This document shows, piece by piece, positions 1-7,829 of a stretch of 64,000 nucleotides of DNA. This DNA comes from Neobacillus rhizosphaerae (GTDB lineage: Bacteria; Bacillota; Bacilli; Bacillales; Cytobacillaceae), in assembly GCF_937468385.1 (NCBI RefSeq), contig NZ_CALBWS010000012.1:1-64000 (forward strand), written 5' to 3'. The notes below the pieces were generated by a model. The model made no database searches. It worked only from the letters and a program-made list of their open reading frames with translations, and was not told the origin of the DNA. A program made the position numbers and the translations under genes. How positions within the stretch are numbered: the first letter of the stretch is position 1; every line of letters starts with the position of its first letter.

Positions 1-229
1 CAATATATACATTATATACAGATTAGTCAATAGAATTATCCCTTTTTATGGTACATTGGATTAAATATGGATTTATCACACTAATAAATGGAAAGAATGC
101 ATTTTACTTCAAAGTGGGAGAGTTTGAGGGAGAGGTAATGTTGAATACTTAATTGATTTCTAAGGGAAACAAAAGATTACTCAAGATAATTGATTAAAAG
201 GGATTTTAGAAGAAATGGAATAAATAGAA

Positions 230-455
230 AATAAGCGGCGAGGGATCCGTCCCCAGCCACTTATTCTTTATTCAACCATGATAATAAAGTGAAACTTCAA
301 TCAGTGGGGGCTTTTTCATCCCCCACTGATTGTTAGTTGAACCAATCGGGCTTTTACGGGCAGTTAATCCCCCACTTATCCTTATTGGATTTCCTCTAAG
401 TCTTGAAGTGGGGGTCTTACTGCCCGTTAATGCGGGATAAAAGGATTTTTCCATG
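230..455 (-). repeat. Structured repeat with nested hairpins, possibly an IS605-type end
   Basis: Three stem-loops are visible. One pairs 230-239 with 256-265. A second has perfect 12-bp arms at 299-310 and 320-331. A third pairs 354-377 with 406-430 in two helices of 9 and 8 bp around an internal loop. A 60-codon minus-strand frame runs through the whole element but its codons simply follow the hairpins, so I do not call it a protein. C/G-rich hairpins repeating GTGGGGG are typical of terminal regions of IS200/IS605-family elements and their TnpB guide-RNA scaffolds, but no tnpB is present. That assignment is inference. The remainder of 1-551 shows nothing I can name. Confidence 0.45.
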
Positions 456-551
456 TTTGTCGCAAGATGATAGTTATTGCCGTTCCATAATCTGAAGTTT
501 GTCTATGAGGAAAACAGGCGAACAATACCAGTCACTGTTCGCCATCAATCT

Positions 552-1163
552 CTATTTATTAATCAAATTAAGAATATCTTTCGGATTTTCAAAAATATAA
601 TCTGCATTTTCAAATCCCGATACAGTTCGTGCTCCCCATAACGCTAGACCAAAATCTACACCAGCTGCGTTTGCACATTGCATATCGTATGGGGAATCCC
701 CTATATAAATTGCTTCCTTCGCTTTACACCCTAACAATTGTAGCGCTAGTTCTAATGGATCCGGATTAGGCTTGTGGTTTTCGGTATCACTAGCACATAC
801 AATCGAATGAAAATGATGATCAATATTTAATAAATAAAAGCTATTGTTCATTTCTTCAGTAGTTTTAGAGGTTACAATACCAGCTTTAGGAAGCACCGCG
901 ATTACGTCTATCATTCCTTCAAATATAGGTACATTTTTCAGAAAGGGTTTTTCCTTCTCTAGCCAAGATTCAAGTGTGGTCGGAATATCTGCAATATTTA
1001 ATATTTCTAATGTCGTCAAACCCGGTATACCGAGTGAAAAACGGAGTTCATCTAAATTTTTTTCAATTCCTTGTTCCTTTAATGTTGCTTGTAATGCTTG
1101 AAGTCCAATCATTTCAGAATCGATAATCGTCCCATCTAAATCAAAAATAAACGTACTATACAT
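552..1163 (-). CDS. HAD-superfamily hydrolase (subclass IA phosphatase)
   Basis: Cytoplasmic phosphatase-type protein of about 203 residues. Motif I FDLDGT lies near the N-terminus (nucleophile Asp and acid/base Asp), TSKT is a motif II candidate, and KPNPDPLELAL followed by YIGDSPYDMQCANAAG supplies the motif III lysine and motif IV acidic residues. A helical cap of about 70 residues after motif I indicates cap class C1, as in phosphoglycolate phosphatases and beta-phosphoglucomutases. The start is placed at the second ATG because GGGGAGG lies 9 bases before it, while it abuts the first ATG. The substrate cannot be inferred. It lies downstream of a same-strand LacI regulator, but with no clear operon link. 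Confidence 0.85.
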   Translation of the reverse strand: MYSTFIFDLDGTIIDSEMIGLQALQATLKEQGIEKNLDELRFSLGIPGLTTLEILNIADIPTTLESWLEKEKPFLKNVPIFEGMIDVIAVLPKAGIVTSKTTEEMNNSFYLLNIDHHFHSIVCASDTENHKPNPDPLELALQLLGCKAKEAIYIGDSPYDMQCANAAGVDFGLALWGARTVSGFENADYIFENPKDILNLINK

Positions 1164-1220
1164 CCTATTCATCCTCCCCTATTTTATCTGTTTAGAATAT
1201 GGTAAAGGATGAAATGGATT

Positions 1221-2183
1221 TCAGGTCAATACTTTAATGGATGAACGCTCGATAATTTTATAGGGAATTTGAATTTTTTGTCTAGATTTATTGATGACAA
1301 GATCAAAAGCTTGTTCACCAACCTTAATTAATTGATGATCAACTGAAGTAATCCCCATTCCCACCCCAATAGGTTGATTTTCTTGCCCTAAGATAGCTAA
1401 GTCATCTGGTACTCTAATATTGATAGATTGAGCATACTGATACATCCCCCCAGCCACTTCATCGCCATTTGCATATATGGCTGTTGGTCTTGTTTTTAGA
1501 CTCAACAACTTCTTCCCCACATCGTAGCCATCCTCAAAACGAGAACAATCTGATAGGTAAAACTCGTATTGAAGTTCTCCAAATACTTCTTTATAAGCTG
1601 CAATAAGTTGCCTTGTACTCATGCTTTCCATTCCTCTAACTGTTGTAAAAGCTACTTTACTATGTCCTTTATCTTTAAGGTATTGAAAAGCATCAAGGTA
1701 CGAGGCGTATCTATCTATATAGGCGCAGCCTATCTCTGGGTGATCCGTAAATTCACAAGAAATCACGGAACCATAATTAGTATACGGAATAATGGTTTCC
1801 CAATCATTTGATCTAGAAGTGATGATGATACCGTCAAGCAATTTATTTTTTAGCATGGAAAGATAGTCTATCTCTTTATCCTTATTGTATTTAGTGGGGA
1901 GGACCGTAATGGAATAATCCTTCTCAATAGATTTATTGAGTACCCCATGTAACATTTGATCAAATGCTTGATTATTGTTATATGGAATGATAACGCCAAT
2001 CATTCTTGTCTCCCCTCTGATTAAATCGATGGCATTTTTATTAGGGGTATAATTCATTTCATCTATTACTTTCTGAACGACGGCTCTTTTTTCATTCGAT
2101 ACATATTTATGGTTGTTTAAAACTCTTGACACAGTCGATACGGACACCCCGGCCCTCTTAGCAATATCGTTTATATTTGTCAT
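1221..2183 (-). CDS. LacI-family transcriptional regulator
   Basis: DNA-binding repressor of about 320 residues. The N-terminal helix-turn-helix and hinge (INDIAKRAGVSVSTVSRVLN) are intact and followed by a periplasmic-binding-protein-like sensor domain. An upstream in-frame ATG at 2234 exists, but the HTH starts immediately after the ATG at 2183, which has AAGGAG 9 bases upstream, so I use 2183. The effector is unknown. Neighbouring same-strand genes are a HAD phosphatase and a histidine phosphatase. No sugar transporter is adjacent, so its target may lie elsewhere. Confidence 0.9.
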   Translation of the reverse strand: MTNINDIAKRAGVSVSTVSRVLNNHKYVSNEKRAVVQKVIDEMNYTPNKNAIDLIRGETRMIGVIIPYNNNQAFDQMLHGVLNKSIEKDYSITVLPTKYNKDKEIDYLSMLKNKLLDGIIITSRSNDWETIIPYTNYGSVISCEFTDHPEIGCAYIDRYASYLDAFQYLKDKGHSKVAFTTVRGMESMSTRQLIAAYKEVFGELQYEFYLSDCSRFEDGYDVGKKLLSLKTRPTAIYANGDEVAGGMYQYAQSINIRVPDDLAILGQENQPIGVGMGITSVDHQLIKVGEQAFDLVINKSRQKIQIPYKIIERSSIKVLT

Positions 2184-2279
2184 TAAATCCTTCTCCTTAC
2201 CCAGAGACTCGTTAAACTCCCCTAACTCTTTCAATCAAACAATTGAGGGCAATGAGGAAACATCAGTTGCCTCTCCCAT

Positions 2280-2888
2280 TTAAAATTCATCATATTCGTA
2301 ACAGAATCGTTCAATATTTTGATTAGTCAATTTAAAGAAAGTAGTTTGAGATATATCTAGCTTTAAGGCTTGGTCTTTCATTAAATTATTGTATACGCCT
2401 CTTAATACCCTTCCAGTAAGACCGTGGGATACAGCGATGACTTTTTCTTTATTCTTTATACTCTCTAACCAATCTGATACTCTCTCCACTACAGAATCAT
2501 AGTTCTCTCCATTTGGTGAATTGAAATACCAATTGTTGCTATCCGTATTTTTAATAAGTTCTGGCCATGATTCTTCAATTTCCTTTGTTGTTAAACCAGA
2601 CCAGGAGCCGAATGACACCTCTCTTAAACGTGCGTCCGTCGTCACCTTATTTAAATCAAATCCTATTGTTTCACAAATAATCTCCGTACTTTTCATAGCC
2701 CTACCTAATGGACTTGAAATAATTTCCCACTCATTGGGGTCATTAATTACCACTTTTAACAACTTAGATATATTTTTTACTTGTTCGGTTCCTTCTGTGG
2801 TTAATGGTGAATCAAGTTCTCCTTGATATCTTCCCTGTGTATTAAAAACGGTTTCCCCATGCCTAAGTAAGTATATTATTTGATTCAA
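2280..2888 (-). CDS. Histidine phosphatase family protein (phosphoglycerate-mutase-like)
   Basis: About 202 residues with the defining LRHGET motif (phospho-accepting His) close to the N-terminus, and a second catalytic His in VIAVSHGLTGRVLRG. RREVSFG-type spacing, seen here as LREVSFGSWSGLT, is typical of the CobC/GpmB-like branch. It probably dephosphorylates a small phosphoester in the cytoplasm; the substrate is not predictable. An ATG at 2903 overlaps GGAGG itself, whereas the TTG at 2888 has that GGAGG 8 bases upstream, so TTG is the preferred start. Confidence 0.85.
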   Translation of the reverse strand: MNQIIYLLRHGETVFNTQGRYQGELDSPLTTEGTEQVKNISKLLKVVINDPNEWEIISSPLGRAMKSTEIICETIGFDLNKVTTDARLREVSFGSWSGLTTKEIEESWPELIKNTDSNNWYFNSPNGENYDSVVERVSDWLESIKNKEKVIAVSHGLTGRVLRGVYNNLMKDQALKLDISQTTFFKLTNQNIERFCYEYDEF

Positions 2889-3182
2889 ATTATCGTCCTC
2901 CATCCAAAAGTGAAAATAACGGTTCTTGTTGTCAATATTTTCATAAAATCTACCATTATAGTATCTTGAGAGGACTATTAAAGCTACTTTTATTTCTTCA
3001 TTATCCTAATCCTTATGTGTGCCCTGTTAGGAAATTCACTCATTCTCATCTCCCACACTTGGATTTAGCACTTTATAAAGGTCGTCAATGTGCATTTTGT
3101 TTTCTTACATGGGGCAAAATACAACATAAGATTTGATGACTAAACCTTGGTTGGATTGATTAAAATAAGATACACAAATTTG

Positions 3183-3233
3183 TTGACCTAACATGTGGTT
3201 AGAAGTATAATACAAACTTAAGTTTGTATTATA
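3183..3233 (+). promoter_or_regulatory. Sigma-A promoter with 28-bp perfect palindromic operator
   Basis: TTGACC at 3183-3188 and TATAAT at 3206-3211 are separated by exactly 17 bases. A perfect inverted repeat with 14-bp arms covers 3206-3233, so it includes the -10 box and the expected transcription start. The core AACTTAAGTT recurs at 3234-3243. The layout fits a repressor operator for the BMP lipoprotein gene downstream; the repressor is not identified here. The preceding stretch 2904-3182 shows no gene. Confidence 0.6.
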
Positions 3234-3295
3234 AACTTAAGTTCAAGACAACATTACTGCTTTGTCAAACAACAATCATAGGGAGGCACACTAAC

Positions 3296-4363
3296 TTGAA
3301 AAAACGTAATGTCGCAATGATGCTATCAATTGTTCTAGCTCTTGGTACACTTCTAGGTGCTTGTGGAAAAAGTAATGATAACAAAGGCGGAGGTAAAGGA
3401 AAAACCTTCTCTGCCGCAATGGTTACTGATATTGGTGGTGTTGATGATAAATCATTTAACCAATCTTCATGGGAAGGGCTTGAAAAATTCGGTGAAAAAA
3501 ATGGCTTAAAAAAAGGGAAGGGTGGTTATGATTACCTTCAATCCCAATCGGATGCCGATTATACAACAAACTTAAATACACTTGTTCGTCAGGGGTTTGA
3601 CTTAGTATACGGTATCGGTTTCTTAATGACAGCGGCAGTTGATGAAATTGCTAAACAACAAAAAAATACTGAATTTGCGATCGTTGATGATCAAGTAAAA
3701 CAGCCTAATGTTGCCAGTGTTCTGTTCAAAGAGCAAGAAGCAGGATTCCTTGCTGGTGTAGCGGCTGCTCTTACGACAAAATCGAACCATGTAGGATTTA
3801 TTGGCGGGATGAAGGTCCCTGTTATCGAACGATTTGAATCTGGTTTTTTGGCTGGTATTAAAGCAGTAAAGCCAGCAGTAAAAGTCGATATTCAATTCGC
3901 TGGTGCGTTTGACAAGGCCGAGTTTGGACAAGCAATCGCTTCTAAAATGTATTCTAGCGGTGCAGACGTAATCTTCGCCGCAGCAGGTGCAACTGGTAAC
4001 GGTCTATTCAAAGAAGCCAATGACCGAAAGAAAAAAGACCCTAGCAAAGATTTTTGGGCAATTGGGGTAGACCGTGACCAAGCTGACATGGGTTCAGACA
4101 TCGTTCTTACATCCGCTCTTAAACGCGTCGATGTAGCAGTTGAAGACCTTTCTCAAAAGGCTAAAGATGGAAAATTCCCTGGCGGCAAAGTTGCGTTATA
4201 TGGTTTAGCTGAAGACGGTGTTGGATTAGCTCCTATCAATGCGAAGGCGACAAACAAAGCAGATATTGAAGCAGCTGTAAACGATTGGATTAACAAGATT
4301 AAATCAGGTGCTGTAAAAGTTCCTGGAACACTAAAAGAAGTAGATACATTTAGTGCAAAATAA
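3296..4363 (+). CDS. BMP-family ABC transporter substrate-binding lipoprotein
   Basis: Extracellular lipid-anchored receptor of the BmpA/Med/TmpC family, which usually bind nucleosides for an ABC importer. The predicted protein starts at a TTG with GGGAGG 9 bases upstream; the upstream in-frame ATG at 3224 lies inside the palindromic operator and is rejected. Residues 1-22 form a lipoprotein signal with lipobox LGAC (Cys23), followed by a Gly/Lys-rich linker. AMVTDIGGVDDKSFNQS and the later IGVDRDQADMG are typical family blocks. No ATPase or permease partner is adjacent, so it either acts with distant components or is an orphan receptor. A strong terminator follows. Confidence 0.88.
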   Translation: MKKRNVAMMLSIVLALGTLLGACGKSNDNKGGGKGKTFSAAMVTDIGGVDDKSFNQSSWEGLEKFGEKNGLKKGKGGYDYLQSQSDADYTTNLNTLVRQGFDLVYGIGFLMTAAVDEIAKQQKNTEFAIVDDQVKQPNVASVLFKEQEAGFLAGVAAALTTKSNHVGFIGGMKVPVIERFESGFLAGIKAVKPAVKVDIQFAGAFDKAEFGQAIASKMYSSGADVIFAAAGATGNGLFKEANDRKKKDPSKDFWAIGVDRDQADMGSDIVLTSALKRVDVAVEDLSQKAKDGKFPGGKVALYGLAEDGVGLAPINAKATNKADIEAAVNDWINKIKSGAVKVPGTLKEVDTFSAK

Positions 4364-4385
4364 TAGTACGGATTGCGAACATATT

Positions 4386-4415
4386 AAAGGAAGGTGCCCG
4401 GCACCTTCCTTTTTT
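4386..4415 (+). terminator. Rho-independent terminator after BMP lipoprotein gene
   Basis: Near-perfect 13-bp stem with GGTGCC/GGCACC at its tip, followed by T residues. It also abuts the end of the convergent DUF6054-like gene, so it may serve both strands. The tip sequence belongs to a GGTGCCNGGCACC family seen elsewhere in the window. Confidence 0.8.
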
Positions 4416-4772
4416 ACTTAACTTTATACATTTCTAAAGTATTGATGACACTATTAATAAAACTGTCCCCTGCCCCCCAATCAAACTTGAATATAGCTCC
4501 TTGGCCAGTGCCGGATGCTACTGCATGGACCTTTGTTACTCCTTCAAAGTTATCAATCGTAACTGTCATGGAACCACGATTGTTTGAACGAAAATAGAAT
4601 TTTTCTAACACCAATACGATGAATTGGTTCTCTCCGACCGAACGATGATAACGATCAATTAATTCTCCAGAAATACTACCACTCACGATTGCTTGCTCGA
4701 TTTTGTTGCTTGCTCGATTTTGTCGCTTGCTTCTTTAGGAGTTAATGACACGACGATTTCACTGAAATCCAT
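4414..4772 (-). pseudogene. DUF6054-like gene frameshifted by a 17-bp tandem duplication
   Basis: Translation from the ATG at 4772 (GGGGAT upstream) gives MDFSEIVVSLTPKEASDKIE, then hits TGA shortly after a duplicated 17-bp unit. The remaining 90 codons are open in another frame, reading SGSISGELIDRYHRSVGE onward to an internal Gly-rich segment and a C-terminal helix. Removing one 17-bp copy restores a continuous frame of about 113 residues, the usual size for this small family of unknown function. The family name is from recognition of the overall sequence and is moderately sure. Either the gene is inactive in this strain or it is reversibly switched by slippage at the repeat. Confidence 0.7.
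4691..4730 (-). repeat. 17-bp tandem repeat (2.35 copies) causing frameshift
   Basis: Units at 4691-4707 and 4708-4724 differ at one base, and a third partial unit GCTTGC covers 4725-4730. The unit length is not divisible by three, so a gain or loss toggles the reading frame of the DUF6054-like gene. Confidence 0.85.
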
Positions 4773-5112
4773 TATATTCCATCCCCTTTATGGCCCTTAC
4801 AAATCGCCTATTCATAAATTTTTCAGGTTTTCATTGATTTGGATTAACCAATTAATCATTAAAACAGACTAAAATTCCCCAGAACCAAATGCCCCCACAA
4901 ACCACTCCTCAATTTCAGAATATGGGAATATTATCCTTTTATACGTTCTGCTTTTATTTTTGTTTCATTTTCTTATATATTACTTGTTTCAGGCAGCCTC
5001 TACGAAAAATACCCTTCTGTCTCCACCAGGATATTGTGGAAAAATTCCTCCTCTACCTAAAAAATACCCTTCAGTGAGGAAAAGCTTGTAAAATTTATTG
5101 AGATTTTTTCTC

Positions 5113-5155
5113 CTAAAAACAGAACCCCGTCACCATGAGGGGGTCCTGTTTTTAG
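5113..5155. terminator. Bidirectional terminator-like hairpin in a gene-poor stretch
   Basis: CTAAAAACAGAACCCC pairs with the copy ending TTTTTAG, giving A-rich and T-rich flanks on either strand. A GGTGCCTGACACC motif follows at once (5157-5169). The region 4773-5294 otherwise has no supported gene; a 62-codon plus-strand frame there has no ribosome binding site or recognisable content. Confidence 0.55.
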
Positions 5156-5294
5156 TGGTGCCTGACACCAGCAATTTGTTCCAAAATATAGGGATCTTTT
5201 ATTTTTTTATCTTCTGTTAGCAATATTCAGTCCCTCGGAGGCATGATTAGCACTCCTCTATAGGCTCATCAGGTGTTTCTCCCTTAATGTAAAT

Positions 5295-5317
5295 AGACCT
5301 TCATGAATCGAAGGTCT
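5295..5317 (-). terminator. Hairpin at the end of the NUDIX gene
   Basis: AGACCTTC/GAAGGTCT 8-bp stem with a 7-nt loop overlapping the NUDIX stop codon. Only a weak T-tract (TATTTACATT) follows on the minus strand. Confidence 0.45.
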
Positions 5318-5768
5318 AACGGAGGATACTAGAATATTGTTGAATCAACTTCCTAACTAAAGGGGTTGTATGATCTGGTAATTCTCGTAAATCAAAGAAT
5401 CCAGCATCAATCGATTCCTTTCCATCAATCCTGATAGTACTGGTTTTAATATCTTTTGAAAAATAAGCAATCGTGACTGGATAGAATTCATCTCCATTTG
5501 GCAGTTTTCTAAAATACTGCTTGCCTGAAAATACATCTACTAACTGAAGCTGGCCAATTTCAACTCCTGTTTCTTCAAAAACTTCCCTTCTTCCAGCATC
5601 CTCAACAGATTCACCTAATTCTAGCAGGCCTCCTGGCAGCCCCCAGACGCCTTCAGGTCTTTTTTGTAATAGAATTTTTCCATGTTCATCTATTACCCCC
5701 ACGACAGCACCTACTAAAATGAGTGGTCGCGTTCCAATTATTTCTCGCAAATCCTCAATATAGCCCAT
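5316..5768 (-). CDS. NUDIX hydrolase
   Basis: About 150 residues. The Nudix box is complete: GLLELGESVEDAGRREVFEE followed by TGV, with the REVFEE metal-binding glutamates. The protein probably hydrolyses a nucleoside-diphosphate-linked substrate in the cytoplasm; the branch with an N-terminal GYIEDLREIIGTRPLILVGA segment is common in Bacillus and annotated as ADP-ribose/MutT-like. I chose the ATG at 5768 because GGAGG lies 6 bases upstream; the ATG at 5792 lacks a site. Substrate specificity is unknown. The gene stands alone. Confidence 0.9.
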   Translation of the reverse strand: MGYIEDLREIIGTRPLILVGAVVGVIDEHGKILLQKRPEGVWGLPGGLLELGESVEDAGRREVFEETGVEIGQLQLVDVFSGKQYFRKLPNGDEFYPVTIAYFSKDIKTSTIRIDGKESIDAGFFDLRELPDHTTPLVRKLIQQYSSILR

Positions 5769-5943
5769 CTGCATCCTCCAAAAATTCTTCAATTATATCC
5801 ATCACTATATTTATTCGGGAAATGGTCATCTTTCCCTTTTGTTGTCCGTCCATTTTGTTTATTTAACTATCAGCTATGTATGAATCCATCGCCTTAATGA
5901 ACCTCATGACCCAGTTATATACATTGACTTCATCCCACGTTAT

Positions 5944-6510
5944 TTATTGCATCGGATTGGTAAAATCATTAACCAGGATCTGAACTTCATCCCCTTCGTG
6001 AATTATTCCCGGTCTTTCGACTGCACAAACGATTCCCCGCCGCTTGTAACCTGCACGGACAAAACGGAATGCCAGCTTCTCGTGATCTTCATAATGCTTT
6101 TGGAGTACATCCCCAGGTAGGGTGCACGGCTGATTTTCTCCCATACAAATTAATCCTGCACCACTTGGAAAAAGGATACGTGAGCCCATGGTGAGTTTAG
6201 TTAAATCAGGAAATCCTTTTACTAAGAGATTAGCCCCTAACCACTCAGGCATTACTGACTCGACCTCTAATTCATCAGCAATCCTGGCTAACTCTTCCTC
6301 TGACACAATGGTAATTTGGCGGCGGTTCAGTATCTCTGTTCCTCTTGGATACATCGGCTGTCTTGAATCAGCCTTACTGGTCACCCCGAAATGGCGATCC
6401 CCTCTCATTCCCCCAAATTCAAGATTCACTTCTGAAATCCTTCTCGTCACAAAAGTTTCTGGATCATCTGCCAATAATATCGCCCTTACCTTTGCCGGTA
6501 CCTTTTCCAT
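5944..6510 (-). CDS. MOSC-domain protein
   Basis: About 188 residues containing a MOSC fold (molybdenum cofactor sulfurase C-terminal). Visible hallmarks are the GMRGDRHFG block and the later conserved Cys in MGENQPCTLPGDVLQ, followed by FRFVRAGYKRRGIVCAVERPG. Stand-alone MOSC proteins (YiiM/YuaD-like) are thought to bind Moco or carry sulfur; no molybdoenzyme genes are nearby, so the role here is open. AAAGGTGG stands 8 bases before the ATG at 6510, favouring it over upstream in-frame ATGs at 6534 and 6558. Confidence 0.85.
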   Translation of the reverse strand: MEKVPAKVRAILLADDPETFVTRRISEVNLEFGGMRGDRHFGVTSKADSRQPMYPRGTEILNRRQITIVSEEELARIADELEVESVMPEWLGANLLVKGFPDLTKLTMGSRILFPSGAGLICMGENQPCTLPGDVLQKHYEDHEKLAFRFVRAGYKRRGIVCAVERPGIIHEGDEVQILVNDFTNPMQ

Positions 6511-6834
6511 GAATAAAGCCCACCTTTCGCTCATTTCAATACGTTTATAATTATACAAGAGTCATCGGTTACACAAAAAGGTTCAACTTTCTGCTCTATC
6601 CTTCGCTATAAAGTTTCCCCTATCTGCTCCTTATACATCTAATTCTCTTAGTCTATATAGGATCCTTAAGAACACTTTTTCTGATGCAAATCCCATTATC
6701 TCTATTATAGTATTTTCCTGGACAAAACAATCTATTATTTTCCAATTTATTCAACACAGATTATATTCGGTCCTGAATTTTTTTGAAAAAATAGGTTCTG
6801 TTAGATTGTACGATTACCCCAACTTCAGAGTAAA

Positions 6835-6863
6835 AAAAGCATCAAAAATGTCCGATGCTTTTT
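6835..6863. terminator. Bidirectional terminator
   Basis: AAAAAGCATC and GATGCTTTTT pair perfectly around a 9-nt loop, with A and T tracts on both sides. It lies downstream of the minus-strand gene at 7032-7673. The surrounding region 6511-7031 holds no supported gene. Confidence 0.65.
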
Positions 6864-7031
6864 ACGTACCCATTAATTTTATATACACAGATAGGTCGTT
6901 TATAAGGGTTCTTACCGACTGACATGGTAAAAAACAGAGAGTACGGAGCGTTTTTTGTCATTCGTAGTTAGGGAGGCGCCCTGAATGATTACCTATTTCC
7001 TCTTTTATTAGAGAGATAAAAATATATCCAC

Positions 7032-7673
7032 CTATTCCGGGATTATAATTTCCAGTTTCCCTTCCTGATTGATTATTTCGATCACCTTGTCAGTAAAGAG
7101 ATAAGGAGTATCAAACCGGTCTTGCTTTTTGATGTCGACATAGCCATTATTGGCGGTCAATACCGGAAAAACCGCATTGGTTTTTTTGAAAAGATTTTGA
7201 GAAACCTCTATTTCCGCCATCAAGATCATCTGTTTATTGGAGAGGGCAAAAAATAGTTTACCAATTTCTCTCTCGTTTTCATCGGTAATTTTGACCTGCT
7301 GCAGGATGGAAATCAGGCAGACAACAAAATCATTTATCTTTTCATTGGTTAACCCTGCTAACTGGTACTCCGCCAATGCCTGGTTGATACCTTTTTTCAT
7401 TTCCTTGAAGGGAAATACATCTTCAATCCTAATAGCTGTATTCGTTTTTCCTAGGCTTTCAAATTTTTTCCTTGTCTCAAACAGATAATCCTTGATATAG
7501 CCATTGTGTTGGTCTCGATGCGCAACAAAATCTGCCAGCTCTTTGATACTGTGTATCTCTTTGCTCCGATTTCGAATTAAAAGTAAAAATGTATAGACAT
7601 CCTTCTCATTAAACGTATTATCAATCAACTTGCTATAGTAATAATTTAGTAACGATTGCTCTTTAGTATCCAT
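7032..7673 (-). CDS. Unrecognised soluble protein
   Basis: About 213 residues, charged and without signal peptide or membrane segment. The N-terminal half is predicted helical (DTKEQSLLNYYYSKLIDNTF and a later KEMKKGINQALAEYQLAGL segment); the C-terminal 50 residues look beta-rich and end GKLEIIIPE. I do not recognise a domain. TAGGAG is 7 bases before the ATG at 7673, so that start is preferred to the ATG at 7700. It appears monocistronic, with a bidirectional terminator downstream. Codon use is like that of its neighbours. Confidence 0.7.
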   Translation of the reverse strand: MDTKEQSLLNYYYSKLIDNTFNEKDVYTFLLLIRNRSKEIHSIKELADFVAHRDQHNGYIKDYLFETRKKFESLGKTNTAIRIEDVFPFKEMKKGINQALAEYQLAGLTNEKINDFVVCLISILQQVKITDENEREIGKLFFALSNKQMILMAEIEVSQNLFKKTNAVFPVLTANNGYVDIKKQDRFDTPYLFTDKVIEIINQEGKLEIIIPE

Positions 7674-7829
7674 TGGTCTGCTCCTAGATGAAATATTCAT
7701 ATCTTAGCTATTGTACAACTTTTCAGTTTAAGAGAACAAACCGAAATAGCGTTCCAGATAGCATTTGTGGTGTTGTGTTAAAGCATCGAGAGTCAGGCAC
7801 CAATCTTTCTACACGGATCCAATCCCAGC

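Noticed and set aside
272..454. 60-codon minus-strand frame as a protein
   Set aside because: It follows the hairpin arms of the repeat element and has no independent support.
4889..5077. 62-codon plus-strand frame
   Set aside because: No ribosome binding site, Phe/Cys-rich chance translation.
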